From Candidatus Hydrothermarchaeota archaeon (lineage in GTDB: Archaea; Hydrothermarchaeota; Hydrothermarchaeia; Hydrothermarchaeales; BMS3B), in NCBI GenBank assembly GCA_015521945.1, contig WANG01000082.1, positions 1 through 5,596 on the forward strand: a DNA stretch of 5,596 bases, in the 5' to 3' direction. Position 1 is the stretch's first letter; each line of letters opens with the position of its first letter. Below, in pieces: positions 5,594 to 5,596 of this stretch. The notes under the pieces were generated by a model that had not been told where the DNA came from, made no database searches, and was given only the letters and a program-made list of their open reading frames with translations. A program made the translations under genes and the position numbers.

Positions 5594-5596
5594 TAC

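Noticed and set aside
1..5596. CRISPR arrays, tRNA/rRNA genes, insertion sequences
   Set aside because: No regularly spaced repeats, no tRNA-like T-loop signature and no transposase-like frame were seen; coding genes fill nearly the whole window.

Overview
The window looks like a chromosomal segment of a high-GC archaeon, probably euryarchaeal and perhaps thermophilic. Three genes are archaeal hallmarks: a tRNA-splicing endonuclease, an aMBF1 zinc-ribbon/HTH factor and a formate-dependent PurP. Arg is mostly AGG and proteins are rich in charged residues. Genes are packed tightly with short overlaps and TATA-like boxes about 25 bp before starts. I cannot name the genus. The short, single-unit endonuclease (162 aa) fits the homotetrameric class and argues against Archaeoglobus itself, whose enzyme is about twice as long.

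Layout. (1) 43-1457, plus strand: a two-gene unit made of an unrecognised protein with a possible CxxC/CxxH metal site, overlapping a short glutamyl-tRNA reductase-like protein that lacks the catalytic cysteine and the C-terminal dimerisation domain. (2) 1447-1935, minus strand: endA, convergent with the reductase-like gene (11-bp overlap) and divergent from the next unit across an 79-bp gap holding a palindromic TATA-like box. (3) 2015-5389, plus strand: a four-gene run with almost no spacing: aMBF1, a divergent PurP paralog, canonical PurP, and a six-helix TatC-like protein missing the usual acidic residues. (4) 5379-5525, minus strand: a 48-aa basic small ORF, convergent with the TatC-like gene, inside an abruptly AT-rich patch that runs to the window edge.

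How the genes may work together. PurP makes FAICAR from AICAR, formate and ATP in purine synthesis. The adjacent paralog keeps the His/Ser substrate-site residues but has lost the Gly-rich ATP loop and the acidic/Asn metal-site signature, so it may be a partner subunit, a regulator or a different enzyme. The most unusual theme is three divergent members of famous families (HemA-like, PurP-like, TatC-like), each lacking key catalytic or binding residues while the reading frames stay intact. That points to retained but altered functions, not decay. No tRNA, rRNA, CRISPR array or insertion sequence was seen.
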